A stretch of DNA of 50,242 bases from a bacterium (GCA_016290135.1 JAEESW010000014.1:1-50242), one strand, 5' to 3'. Counted from the first letter of the stretch, positions 1 through 7,619 are shown. Numbers and translations are program-made. The notes: generated by a model from the sequence alone, not told the origin.

Positions 1-342
1 ACCGATACCGCTTTTGGGTGTTTCGACAACGACTTCATGCGCTACGAGCCTCGACATTGAGTCGTAAAGCCCGTGCCCTTTGCCGTTTTTGTCATTTTCG
101 ACTCTAAGTATCGGATTTTTAGCAGGAAAGACTCGTGATGACCAGCCGCCGACAGCATAAAGAGGGTCGTTGTGCCGCAGAATATCCGGCCCTGTCGCCG
201 ATTCCAGCCCCGGCACAAAAGGATCCACATCGAACTTTGCCTCGTTCTCAGAACTTCCCGAAATCAGCGTCTTCACTTTTTCAGGGGCAAAAATCACCCA
301 GATCTTATTGAGCGGGTCTCTTCTCAACATTCCTTCCGCCAT
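1..342 (-). CDS. galT: galactose-1-phosphate uridylyltransferase-like protein (partial, N-terminal 114 residues)
   Basis: The frame opens at an ATG (340-342) with a GGAG ribosome site 6 bases upstream and runs off the left edge, so only the N-terminus is present. It reads RRDPLNKIWVIFAPEK near the start, then WSSRVFPAKNPIL and HEVVVETPKSG. These match the conserved order of GalT-family proteins of the HIT superfamily, which move UMP between glucose-1-P and galactose-1-P. At the site where GalT enzymes usually have a zinc-binding CPFCPGNE-like motif, this protein has DPFVPGLE, so both cysteines are missing. The catalytic HPH motif would lie outside the window. A related nucleotidyltransferase such as an ADP-glucose phosphorylase-like protein is possible. 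The gene follows the radical SAM gene by 66 bases and has its own likely promoter. Confidence 0.75.
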   Translation of the reverse strand, partial: MAEGMLRRDPLNKIWVIFAPEKVKTLISGSSENEAKFDVDPFVPGLESATGPDILRHNDPLYAVGGWSSRVFPAKNPILRVENDKNGKGHGLYDSMSRLVAHEVVVETPKSGIG

Positions 343-377
343 GATTTTCTCCAAATTGAACAATCAAAAAACTCTGT

Positions 378-406
378 TTTATAGCACAAAAACCATGCGG
401 CGGCAA
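378..406 (-). promoter_or_regulatory. putative sigma-70 promoter of the galT-like gene
   Basis: On the minus strand TTGCCG (406-401) and TATAAA (383-378) are separated by 17 bases, about 35 bases before the galT-like ATG. The -35 starts just after the stop codon of the upstream radical SAM gene, so galT may be transcribed independently. Confidence 0.5.
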
Positions 407-408
407 CT

Positions 409-1656
409 TCAGAAAAGCGAAAGCTGTTCGATCGTGTGGTCAGCCGCTCCCGCTCTCGTGCTTGTTGTTTTCATAGCCTCAAAAACAGCCCGGTCGGTCA
501 CTGTCGTTTCAGGCATCATTTTTCCTTTGCAGGTGATGAAATAACGCGCCCTTTTGAGGACGACTCCTATCCGCTTCAAGTCATCGAAACCGAGCGAACC
601 GCTTCTTCTTGCCGAAACTATCCTGACCGCGGACTGCCTGCCGATCCCCGGGACGCGGAGGATCATTTCGAACGAGGCAGAATTTATCTCCAGCGGAAAA
701 AGGTGCATGTTCCGCATCGCCCAGACGGCTTTAGGATCGATCTCGTCGGAAAGGAACGGATCTTTCTCAGAAACGATCTCATCAGCCTGAAAGCCGTAAA
801 AGCGCATGAGCCAGTCGGCCTGATAGAGCCTGTGCTCGCGGTCAAGCGGCGGAGTCGAGATTACAGGAAGCCGCTTATCGGAATTTACCGGCACGAATGC
901 AGAAAAATAGACTCTTTTCATGTTGAATCTTTTATAAAAAGCCTCTGTCAACTTCACTATTTTGAAATCGCTTTCAGGTGTTGCTCCGACAATGAGCTGT
1001 GTCGTCTGCCCGGCCGGAGCAAAAACGGGGAGTTTTTTCGTCTTCTTCCTCTCCTCGCGGTTTTCAACTATGTCACCGCAGATTTCACCCATCGGCTTTA
1101 TGATCGAATCCCTGCTCTTTTCGGTGAGAAGTTTCAGACTCTTTTCCGACGGAAGCTCGATGTTCACCGAAACTCTGTCGGCATAGAGCCCTGCTTCCTT
1201 GATGAGGGCCTCGCTTGCTCCGGGGATCACTTTAAGATGGATGTAGCCGTTGAAATTTTCCTCGGTGCGGAGTTTTTTCGCCGCCAAAAGCATCCGCTCC
1301 ATCGTGTAATCGGCGTTTTTGACGATGCCGGAACTTAAAAAAAGCCCTTCGATATAGTTTCTTTTATAAAAATTCATCGTGAGCGAGACCAGCTCGTCAA
1401 CAGTGAACGAAGCACGTTTTATGTCGTTGCTGCGCCTGTTTATGCAGTATGCGCAGTCGTTTATGCAGTAGTTCGTGAAAAGCACTTTGAGCAGACTTAT
1501 GCACCTTCCGTCAGCCGACCAGCTGTGGCAGATCCCCGACTTGTGCCCGCTGCCTATACCGCCTGGAGTCCCGTGACGGTCGCTTCCGCTTGACGAACAG
1601 CTTGCGTCGAACTTTGCCGCAGCACCTAATATCTCAAGTTTTTCAATAAGTTCCAT
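409..1656 (-). CDS. putative DNA modification/repair radical SAM protein (TIGR03916-type)
   Basis: This 415-residue protein carries a radical SAM CxxxCxxC cluster motif at residues 64-71 (CINDCAYC). A helix-hairpin-helix-like DNA-binding element sits near residues 332-352 (LRVPGIGRQSAVRI). The SADGRCISLLKVLFTN approach to the cluster and the overall length fit the putative DNA modification/repair radical SAM family that usually partners a uracil-DNA-glycosylase-like protein. No such partner is visible here. The protein ends in EQLSLF, which matches the bacterial beta-clamp-binding consensus QLxLF. The start at 1656 (MELIEK) was chosen over the longer frame at 1689 because AAGGTG lies 5 bases upstream of it. 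The exact reaction of the family is not established to my knowledge. Confidence 0.85.
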   Translation of the reverse strand: MELIEKLEILGAAAKFDASCSSSGSDRHGTPGGIGSGHKSGICHSWSADGRCISLLKVLFTNYCINDCAYCINRRSNDIKRASFTVDELVSLTMNFYKRNYIEGLFLSSGIVKNADYTMERMLLAAKKLRTEENFNGYIHLKVIPGASEALIKEAGLYADRVSVNIELPSEKSLKLLTEKSRDSIIKPMGEICGDIVENREERKKTKKLPVFAPAGQTTQLIVGATPESDFKIVKLTEAFYKRFNMKRVYFSAFVPVNSDKRLPVISTPPLDREHRLYQADWLMRFYGFQADEIVSEKDPFLSDEIDPKAVWAMRNMHLFPLEINSASFEMILRVPGIGRQSAVRIVSARRSGSLGFDDLKRIGVVLKRARYFITCKGKMMPETTVTDRAVFEAMKTTSTRAGAADHTIEQLSLF

Positions 1657-1693
1657 AAAACACCTTACGACCTTAAAAAACCAAAGCACCGTC

Positions 1694-1721
1694 TTTATAA
1701 TACCTGAAATAAAAAAGGCAA
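1694..1721 (-). promoter_or_regulatory. putative sigma-70 promoter of the radical SAM gene
   Basis: On the minus strand TTGCCT (1721-1716), a 16-base spacer and TATAAA (1699-1694) lie about 40 bases before the ATG at 1656. The same box pair and spacing recur in front of several other genes in this window. Confidence 0.6.
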
Positions 1722-1787
1722 TTTTTTTAATGCCTGCAGATGATCACCGGATCACGGGATCACGACAGGGACCGGCGGCAGAATAAC

Positions 1788-1815
1788 TTGCCTTTTCCGC
1801 GCTTTTTCCTAATAT
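1788..1815 (+). promoter_or_regulatory. putative sigma-70 promoter of lpdA
   Basis: TTGCCT (1788-1793), a 16-base spacer and TAATAT (1810-1815) precede the lpdA start by about 40 bases. The block is nearly the same, spacer composition included, as the one before the lipoprotein gene at 12629. Confidence 0.6.
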
Positions 1816-1855
1816 TGCCCGCAATTTGTTTATTCTTTTTTTTATGGAGGAAAAT

Positions 1856-3226
1856 ATGGAAAAAGTAAAACTTCTCATCATCGGCGCAGGTCCCGGCGGT
1901 TATGTCGCAGCGATCAGGGCTGCACAGCTCGGTCTTGAACCTGTTGTCGTCGAACGCGGATTTCTTGGCGGCACATGCCTCAACCGCGGCTGCATCCCGA
2001 CAAAAGCACTCATTTCGGCAGCCGAGACTTTCAACTCGATTCTGAGCGCAGAAGCGTTCGGGATCACTGCAAATGCTGAATTTGACTGGACAAAAGTGAT
2101 AGAACACGCAAAAGGCGCAGCGGCAAAGAACAGAATGGGTATCGCCTATCTTTTCAAGAAGAACAATATCCGCCACGTCCAGGGAGAGGCAAAATTCACT
2201 TCCCCGCACACCGTAAAAGTCGGAGAAAACGAATTTGAAGCCGAGAACATCATCATCGCAACAGGCTCGGTCGTCCGCGATTTCCCCAATTTTTCGATCG
2301 ACAACAGAAAGATCATCAGCTCCGACCAGGCTCTTTTTCAGGCTAAACTGCCGAAAAGCCTCGCTATCATCGGCGGCGGCGTGATCGGAGTCGAACTCGG
2401 TTTCGTCTACCGCACTTTCGGAGTCGAAGTAACGATAATCGAAGCGATGAATACTATCATCCCGATGGAAGATGCTGACATTTCCAAAGAACTCACCAAA
2501 GAGTTTAAAAAGAAAAAGATCAAAATAATTACAGGCACTTCAGTTGAAAAAGCAGAAAAGACCGATAGCGGCGTGACCCTTACACTTGCAAACGGAAACG
2601 TCGTCGAGGCAGAGCAGGTCCTTTCATGCGTCGGACGTTCTCCGAACACCGCGAGACTCAGCCTCGAAGCTGCAGGGATCACTCCAGACAGGCGCGGATT
2701 CATTTCAGTCGATCAAAATTTCCGCACGAATGTTCCCGGAATCTATGCAGTCGGAGATGTCATCCCGACACCGATGCTGGCCCACACCGCCGAACACGAA
2801 GGGATCAGGGCTGTAGAACACATCGCCGGGATGAAAGACGCGGCGCCGATAGATTATTTCTACAATCCCGCATGCATCTACTGCACTCCGTCCATCGCTT
2901 CGATGGGTCTCCGCGAGGCGCAGGCAGTCGAAAAAGGGATTAAATTCAAAGTCGGCAAATTCCCCTTCAGCGCGAACGGAAAAGCTGTAGCGGCAAACCA
3001 TACGACCGGATTCGTCAAAGTGCTGATCGACGAGGAAACGCACAAAATCATCGGCGTTCACATCATCGGTCACGGCGCGACCGACCTGATTTCGGAATTT
3101 ATTCCGGCAATGAACGCAGGTCTTACTGCAGAAGAGATCGTCGAATCGATCCATCCGCATCCGACACTTTCAGAAGCATCGCTTGAAGCACTTTTAGGCG
3201 CTTTGGGAAGAGCTGTCCACATCTGA
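1856..3226 (+). CDS. lpdA: dihydrolipoyl dehydrogenase (E3 / glycine cleavage L protein)
   Basis: This 456-residue flavoprotein oxidises dihydrolipoyl groups with NAD+ and serves as the E3 subunit of 2-oxo-acid dehydrogenases or the L protein of glycine cleavage. It shows the FAD dinucleotide motif GAGPGG (residues 10-15), the redox-active disulfide CLNRGC (C41, C46), a second nucleotide-binding GGGVIGVE motif, the TNVPGIYAVGD FAD motif and the C-terminal catalytic HPHPTLSE. All key residues are intact and the length is normal. The start at 1856 is set by a GGAGG site 6 bases upstream. It stands alone, with no E1/E2 or gcv genes beside it, so which complex it serves cannot be told here. Confidence 0.95.
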   Translation: MEKVKLLIIGAGPGGYVAAIRAAQLGLEPVVVERGFLGGTCLNRGCIPTKALISAAETFNSILSAEAFGITANAEFDWTKVIEHAKGAAAKNRMGIAYLFKKNNIRHVQGEAKFTSPHTVKVGENEFEAENIIIATGSVVRDFPNFSIDNRKIISSDQALFQAKLPKSLAIIGGGVIGVELGFVYRTFGVEVTIIEAMNTIIPMEDADISKELTKEFKKKKIKIITGTSVEKAEKTDSGVTLTLANGNVVEAEQVLSCVGRSPNTARLSLEAAGITPDRRGFISVDQNFRTNVPGIYAVGDVIPTPMLAHTAEHEGIRAVEHIAGMKDAAPIDYFYNPACIYCTPSIASMGLREAQAVEKGIKFKVGKFPFSANGKAVAANHTTGFVKVLIDEETHKIIGVHIIGHGATDLISEFIPAMNAGLTAEEIVESIHPHPTLSEASLEALLGALGRAVHI

Positions 3227-3240
3227 TCATCACGCCGGTT

Positions 3241-3268
3241 CTTGTCGATATCCCGTAATATCGGCAAG
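3241..3268. terminator. hairpin between convergent genes
   Basis: CTTGTCGATAT (3241-3251) pairs with ATATCGGCAAG (3258-3268) in an 11-bp stem with one G:U pair and a 6-base loop. It starts 14 bases after the lpdA stop and lies before the end of the convergent gene at 3284. Only a short T-run follows on the plus strand, so it may be a weak or bidirectional terminator. Confidence 0.5.
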
Positions 3269-3283
3269 ATTTTGCGGCGGCGT

Positions 3284-3709
3284 TTAATATTTTGATCTAT
3301 TCCACTCGAAATCGAGAAATATGACTTTTTTCCCGTCAGGGGAGATCTTTTTGAGCATTTTCACGACAGGACTTATATCGGCTGCGGTATTCAGCATGAC
3401 GAACGGCCGGTCAATGACTGTCGGAGCATCCTTCAGCATGAGGGCGCGGAGCAGTTTGACTTTGAAGATCGTCTCGGAATCGAGCTGAAAAGTTTTTTTC
3501 TCTATTGAACCGGATATTTCAAGAAGATCGAGGAGGCGCACTATTTCAGCCCGGATAGAATCGTCTTTTTCGTCCGTCAGATAGCGCGGAACAAGCGAGA
3601 TGTTGTCGTAAACACTCAAGTTGGAAAGCAGCGGAACATCCGGAGAAACAAAACCGGCACGCTCACCGCGCATCGCAGAGACACGCTCCTTGAGTTCAGT
3701 CTCGCTCAC
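3284..3709 (-). CDS. degenerate ABC ATPase-like protein paired with an MlaE-type permease
   Basis: This 141-residue protein aligns by eye only with the later part of an MlaF-type ATPase. The LKERV...FVSPDVPLLSNLSVYDNI segment corresponds to the usual 'LRRRIG..FQ..ALFDSLTVFENV' Q-loop region, but the Gln is replaced. The whole Walker A half is absent because the gene begins directly at this point. The ABC signature LSGG is replaced by LDSE, Walker B LLDEP reads VIDRP with no catalytic Glu, and the H-loop region reads LDFE with no His. It should therefore not hydrolyse ATP. It starts with GTG overlapping the permease stop (GTGA), so the two are translationally coupled. It could be a remnant or a structural partner of the permease; which one is unknown. 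Confidence 0.6.
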   Translation of the reverse strand: MSETELKERVSAMRGERAGFVSPDVPLLSNLSVYDNISLVPRYLTDEKDDSIRAEIVRLLDLLEISGSIEKKTFQLDSETIFKVKLLRALMLKDAPTVIDRPFVMLNTAADISPVVKMLKKISPDGKKVIFLDFEWNRSKY

Positions 3710-4503
3710 AAAGAATTCAGGAATAATCTCGCAACTAATAATACCACCTCCACAAAAACTATAGACATGAAAACGCCCATCATCCCGCGAAGCACCGAAA
3801 CCGGGATGTCGGTCGTGCGGTATTGTGTTTTCCAGCCGTTGTAAAGCGGAATGACCGATATGAAAAACCCGAACACGATCGTTTTCATGTAGAAAATGAT
3901 TATATCATAGACCGATATCGATTTCGTGATCATCTCGGAGAAGATCCCTGCACTCATCTCGAAAATGATGCTGCTGAAAATAAAACCGCTGAAAAGGACG
4001 ATTATCGCAAAAAGCGAAGAAAGGACAGTTACGCTTATGATGAAACTGATGATCCTCGGCAGAAAAAGATAGATTACAGGGTCTATCCCGAACGACTCAA
4101 GCGCATCGATCTCGCGGTTGACCTTCATGACGGCGATCTCAGAATTGACGGCGGAAGAACTTCTCAGAGCGAGCAGGACAACTGTGATAAGAGGCGAAAA
4201 CTCAAGAACGACAACGCCCATGACGATGTTTCCCAGATACTGGACAAGACCGAAACTTTTGACAGTCTGAAAAACGATCCCGATAAAGATGCTGCCGAAG
4301 ACCGCGCTGAGGACGACAAAAAAGTTAAGCAGCTGATACGCCGTGAAAAATATCTGCATGACAAGGACATCGAACGCGGCACGGTTGAAAAACGACCCCT
4401 GCAGGAATTCGCGCAGACATTTCAGGCAGAATACGCAGAAACCAGAAACATTATTGAAAGTGCTCACCGCCTTAGCACCAAGCTGTTCAATGAAGTCCCG
4501 CAC
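3706..4503 (-). CDS. MlaE-family ABC transporter permease
   Basis: This 265-residue membrane protein has about five hydrophobic segments and the MlaE/DUF140 permease features: SPLITVVLLALRSSSAVNSEIAVMKVNREIDALESFGIDP matches the conserved family region of gate and coupling helix. The family moves phospholipids or related lipids between the membranes of diderm bacteria, together with an MlaF ATPase and an MCE-domain protein. Here the only neighbour is a 141-residue degenerate ATPase, and no MCE protein is present. The start is GTG at 4503 with a GGGGG run 6 bases upstream. A TATAAT (4534-4529, minus) lies 26 bases upstream, but no convincing -35 box was found. Confidence 0.85.
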   Translation of the reverse strand: MRDFIEQLGAKAVSTFNNVSGFCVFCLKCLREFLQGSFFNRAAFDVLVMQIFFTAYQLLNFFVVLSAVFGSIFIGIVFQTVKSFGLVQYLGNIVMGVVVLEFSPLITVVLLALRSSSAVNSEIAVMKVNREIDALESFGIDPVIYLFLPRIISFIISVTVLSSLFAIIVLFSGFIFSSIIFEMSAGIFSEMITKSISVYDIIIFYMKTIVFGFFISVIPLYNGWKTQYRTTDIPVSVLRGMMGVFMSIVFVEVVLLVARLFLNSL

Positions 4504-4564
4504 GGAATCCCCCGAAAATCAACGTTCGATTATATACTTTTGTTGTCAAAAATAAACTAAAATC

Positions 4565-4592
4565 TTGACTACAAAGAGAATTTCACTATAAT
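4565..4592 (+). promoter_or_regulatory. sigma-70 promoter of the ffh operon
   Basis: TTGACT (4565-4570), a 16-base spacer and a perfect TATAAT (4587-4592) lie 27 bases before the ffh start. This is the strongest housekeeping-type promoter in the window. Confidence 0.75.
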
Positions 4593-4618
4593 CGCACGGC
4601 TTTTTTTGAGAGGGTGAA

Positions 4619-5971
4619 ATGTTCGATCAGCTCACCGACAAACTTGAGGCGACTTTCAAAAAGTTGCGCGGTGTCGGCAAATTAACGGAAGACAACATCA
4701 AAGACGGAATAAGAGAACTCAAACTTTCTCTCCTAGAAGCCGACGTAAACTTCAAAGTCGTCAAGGAACTTGTTGAAAAGGTTAAGGAAAGAGCTCTCGG
4801 AACGGAAGTCGCGAAAAGCATAAATCCGGGTCAGATGTTCATCAAGATCTTCCACGAAGAACTTGTTTCGATGCTCGGAGAAGGCGACCATTCGCTCAAT
4901 CTGAACGTCAGACCGCCGGCAGTCATCCTCATGGCGGGTCTTCAGGGAAGCGGTAAAACGACGACAGCAGGAAAGCTCGCATACCTTCTCAAAAACAAGA
5001 TGAAAAAACGCGTCCTGCTCGTTCCGGCCGATGTTTACAGACCTGCCGCAATAGATCAGCTCAAGACTTTAGCAGCAAAAATAGAAGTTGACGTCTATCC
5101 GTCGGAAGTCGGCATGGATCCAGTCGATATCGCGGTAAAATCGATCGAATACGGCAGAAACAATGTCGCTGATGTCATCATAATCGATACCGCCGGCCGT
5201 CTTCAGGTCGATGAAGAGATGATGGACGAGATCACGAACATCAAAAACGCGGTCGAGCCTTCCGAGATCCTTTTCGTAGCCGATGCGATGACGGGTCAGG
5301 AAGCAGTAAATGTCGCGGCTGAATTTCATAAAAGACTTTCGATCACCGGCGTCGTCCTCACAAAAATGGACGGTGACGCAAGAGGCGGTGCTGCACTTTC
5401 GATCAACGCGGCGACCGGCGCTCCGCTCAAATTCGTCGGTATGGGCGAAAAGATCGAGCAGTTCGAAGTATTCCATCCCGAAAGGATCGCAGGCCGTATC
5501 GTAGGTTTGGGCGATGTCCTTTCGCTTGTTGAAAAGGCGACCGAAAAGATCAATGCCGAAGAAGCTGTCCGCCTTCAGAAAAAAATGGGAAGCAACGAGT
5601 TCGACCTTGAAGATTTCCTTGCACAGATGAAGATGGTGAGGAACATGGGGCCGATGGAAAACATGCTTGAAATGATCCCCGGCATGGGCAAGGCGATGAA
5701 ACAGATGGAAGGAAAGGTCAACTTCGAGAAAGAGCTTTCCAAAATCGAAGCGATCATCTTCTCTATGACCAAAGAAGAACGCAGAAGACCGGAGATCCTC
5801 AACGCTTCGCGCCGCAGAAGGATCGCGAACGGCAGCGGAACAAAGGTCCAGGATATAAACCAGTTTATGAAGCAATACCTTGAAATGAAAAAAATGATGA
5901 AAAGCATAAATAGGCTCGGATTGGGCGGGCTTATGAAAAAGTTCAAGGGTTTAGGCAACTTAGTCAAATAA
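4619..5971 (+). CDS. ffh: signal recognition particle protein Ffh
   Basis: This 450-residue GTPase is the protein part of the signal recognition particle. It binds signal peptides of nascent membrane proteins and docks with FtsY. It has the N domain (1-90), the G domain with Walker A GLQGSGKTTT (about 107-116), PADVYRPAAIDQL, DTAGRL and TKMDGDARGG, and a Met-rich M domain at the C-terminus with repeated KMM motifs for signal-sequence and 4.5S RNA binding. Length is typical. The ATG follows GAGAGG at 8 bases. It leads the ffh-rpsP-khpA-rimM cluster, with 15 bases to rpsP. Confidence 0.97.
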   Translation: MFDQLTDKLEATFKKLRGVGKLTEDNIKDGIRELKLSLLEADVNFKVVKELVEKVKERALGTEVAKSINPGQMFIKIFHEELVSMLGEGDHSLNLNVRPPAVILMAGLQGSGKTTTAGKLAYLLKNKMKKRVLLVPADVYRPAAIDQLKTLAAKIEVDVYPSEVGMDPVDIAVKSIEYGRNNVADVIIIDTAGRLQVDEEMMDEITNIKNAVEPSEILFVADAMTGQEAVNVAAEFHKRLSITGVVLTKMDGDARGGAALSINAATGAPLKFVGMGEKIEQFEVFHPERIAGRIVGLGDVLSLVEKATEKINAEEAVRLQKKMGSNEFDLEDFLAQMKMVRNMGPMENMLEMIPGMGKAMKQMEGKVNFEKELSKIEAIIFSMTKEERRRPEILNASRRRRIANGSGTKVQDINQFMKQYLEMKKMMKSINRLGLGGLMKKFKGLGNLVK

Positions 5972-5986
5972 TTTTTGGAGGATTTA

Positions 5987-6226
5987 ATGAGCGTTAGTAT
6001 CAGACTGACCAGAGGCGGTTCTAAGAAAAAACCTTCTTACAGAGTTGTTGTTCTTGACAGTAGAAAGAAAAGAGACAGCGACTATCTCGAAAGACTCGGG
6101 CACTACAATCCGTGTGTTGATCCGGCTGAAATCGTTATTGATGTTGAAAAGTACGATGAATGGATCAAAAAAGGTGCGCAGAGTTCCGATACCGTTGCTT
6201 CTCTCGTAAAAAAAGTAAGAAAGTAA
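5987..6226 (+). CDS. rpsP: 30S ribosomal protein S16
   Basis: This 79-residue protein begins MSVSIRLTRGGSKKKPSYRV and contains the S16 signature through RDSDYLERLGHYNP. It is a structural component of the small ribosomal subunit. The ATG at 5987 was chosen over the frame start at 5975 because GGAGG lies 5 bases upstream and the N-terminus then matches the family. It sits between ffh and khpA in the usual order. Confidence 0.97.
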   Translation: MSVSIRLTRGGSKKKPSYRVVVLDSRKKRDSDYLERLGHYNPCVDPAEIVIDVEKYDEWIKKGAQSSDTVASLVKKVRK

Positions 6227-6263
6227 GAAAAAAAACAAACTTTTTCTATTTTCGGAGGATTTT

Positions 6264-6497
6264 ATGAAAGAACTCATTGAGCAGATCGCTATGAAATTGG
6301 TAGATCATCCTGAGGAAGTTTCAGTTACAGAGGTTGAAGGTGAAAATTCAACGATTCTTGAACTTAGAGTGGCAAAATCAGATATTGGTAAAGTTATCGG
6401 CAAAGAAGGAAGAATTGCAAAGGCAATAAGGGTTCTTCTCGGCGCGGCAACTTCACGTGAACAGAAAAGGTGCACTCTCGAAATAGTTGAAGATTGA
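6264..6497 (+). CDS. khpA: KH-domain RNA-binding protein KhpA
   Basis: This 77-residue protein is a single KH domain with the RNA-binding GxxG loop as GKEG within KVIGKEGRIAKAIRVLL. KhpA-type proteins bind RNA, often together with KhpB/Jag, and are typically encoded just after rpsP, as here. GGAGG lies 5 bases before the ATG. The stop overlaps the TTG start of rimM. Confidence 0.92.
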   Translation: MKELIEQIAMKLVDHPEEVSVTEVEGENSTILELRVAKSDIGKVIGKEGRIAKAIRVLLGAATSREQKRCTLEIVED

Positions 6498-6970
6498 AAA
6501 ATATCCCATCTTTTAAAATCGTAGGAACTTTTTCAAAAGTTCTGAAAAAAGACGGTTCTCTTCTTTTCAAGCCAAAATTTAAAGACAGTGATTTTTTATT
6601 GGATTTTGACTGTCTTTATCACAGCGGGTTCGGGACAAAGTGGCATATTGCCTCGATAACAAAGACCGGCAAAGGTTTTATGATCCGATTCACAGAAGTA
6701 AAAACTTTCAAAGAAGCGGAATTTCTGGTCGGTGAAAAATTCGCTCTTCCGGAAACCGAGATCTTCGGCAGATCGCAGGATCTTATGATCGGAGAAAGCG
6801 TTTACGACAGAGACGGCATGATCTCAGGCAGGATCACCGCCTTCACTCCTACTCCGACCTACTCTCTCGCCGAGATAGAAAAATCGGACAAATCTTCTGA
6901 ACTCGTCCCGTTTACAGAAAAATTTTTCAGGTTTGAAAAAGGAAAGATCGTCCTGATCGCAGAGCCTTAG
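6494..6970 (+). CDS. rimM: ribosome maturation factor RimM
   Basis: This 158-residue protein fits RimM, which binds S19 and assists 30S head assembly. It has an N-terminal beta-barrel (FKIVGTFSKVLKKDG, then the conserved VKTFKEAEFLVGEKFALP) and a C-terminal PRC-barrel-like part (GESVYDRDGMISGRITAF through LVPFTEKFF). The likely start is TTG at 6494, inside the khpA stop region (TTGA overlap), because no ATG lies nearby. The usual next genes trmD and rplS are absent. The stop codon instead overlaps the tail of the convergent aroQ. Confidence 0.88.
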   Translation: MKNIPSFKIVGTFSKVLKKDGSLLFKPKFKDSDFLLDFDCLYHSGFGTKWHIASITKTGKGFMIRFTEVKTFKEAEFLVGEKFALPETEIFGRSQDLMIGESVYDRDGMISGRITAFTPTPTYSLAEIEKSDKSSELVPFTEKFFRFEKGKIVLIAEP

Positions 6971-7407
6971 TTTTTTCTCTTTTTAAGAAAAGCGGTCAGA
7001 CCTTCCAGAGCGGCTGAATAAGTCTCCGTTCCAAGCCCGCATACCACTCCGACAGCGGCATCGCTCAGATAGGATCTGTGTCTGAACTCTTCACGGGCAA
7101 AGATGTTGGTGAGATGTGCTTCGACAAAAGGGATACTTGAACACAAAAGCGCATCACGCAGAAGAACGCTCGTGTGGGTGTAAGCTCCGGGATTTATCAC
7201 GATACCGTCGCATTTCGCATTTACGATGATCTTTGCGAGTTCCCCTTCGCAGTATTCAGAGACCGCTTCGGTTTCGACTCCGAGCAGAGCCGCTTTTTCA
7301 TAAAACGCACCGATAAGTTTTTCGCGCGTTCCCTTTTCACCGTAGATCTGCGGCTCTCTTTCGCCGATCTTATCAAGCAAAGGACCTTCAATGAGCAGAA
7401 TCTTCAT
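6967..7407 (-). CDS. aroQ: type II 3-dehydroquinate dehydratase (variant active site)
   Basis: This 146-residue protein belongs to the dodecameric type II dehydroquinases of the shikimate pathway, which convert 3-dehydroquinate to 3-dehydroshikimate. It retains REPQIYG with the catalytic Tyr and flexible-loop Arg, INPGAYTHTS, EAHLTNIFAREEFRHRSYLS and the expected length. It is odd at the N-terminus: the usual GPNLN segment reads GPLLD, so the Asn that stabilises the enolate (Asn12 in Mycobacterium numbering) is Leu, and the QSNxEG segment reads SEYCEG. It overlaps the upstream 71-residue ORF by ATGA and is the last gene of the HAD-hydF operon. Confidence 0.88.
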   Translation of the reverse strand: MKILLIEGPLLDKIGEREPQIYGEKGTREKLIGAFYEKAALLGVETEAVSEYCEGELAKIIVNAKCDGIVINPGAYTHTSVLLRDALLCSSIPFVEAHLTNIFAREEFRHRSYLSDAAVGVVCGLGTETYSAALEGLTAFLKKRKN

Positions 7408-7619
7408 ATTTCCTCCTCGTTCATTTCACGCCATTTTATTTCGGAATAGACCGAAAGCAGCCATGCGGCGACCGGCGACATATCGGCACAGAATACAGCC
7501 TGGGATATTTTAGCCACTTCGCTCCCGGGCTTTTTTTCGGCATATTCTTTCACCATTTCGGCCGCGGCCTCCCAGTTTTTCTGCCGGATAGCAATTATGA
7601 TCATTGTTTCAGTAACCAT
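7404..7619 (-). CDS. small protein of unknown function between hydF and aroQ
   Basis: This 71-residue soluble protein has no signal peptide, membrane segment or motif I recognise. It appears largely helical (KNWEAAAEMVKEYAEKK, then SPVAAWLLSVYSEIKW). GAGGTG lies 4 bases before its ATG, and its stop overlaps the aroQ start (ATGA). That arrangement makes it a real, co-translated gene rather than a chance frame. Confidence 0.7.
   Translation of the reverse strand: MVTETMIIIAIRQKNWEAAAEMVKEYAEKKPGSEVAKISQAVFCADMSPVAAWLLSVYSEIKWREMNEEEI

Noticed and set aside
1713-1736. GGCA...TGCC hairpin with a T-rich loop
   Set aside because: The stem is only about 4-5 bp and the sequence is better explained as the TTGCCT -35 box of the radical SAM gene promoter.
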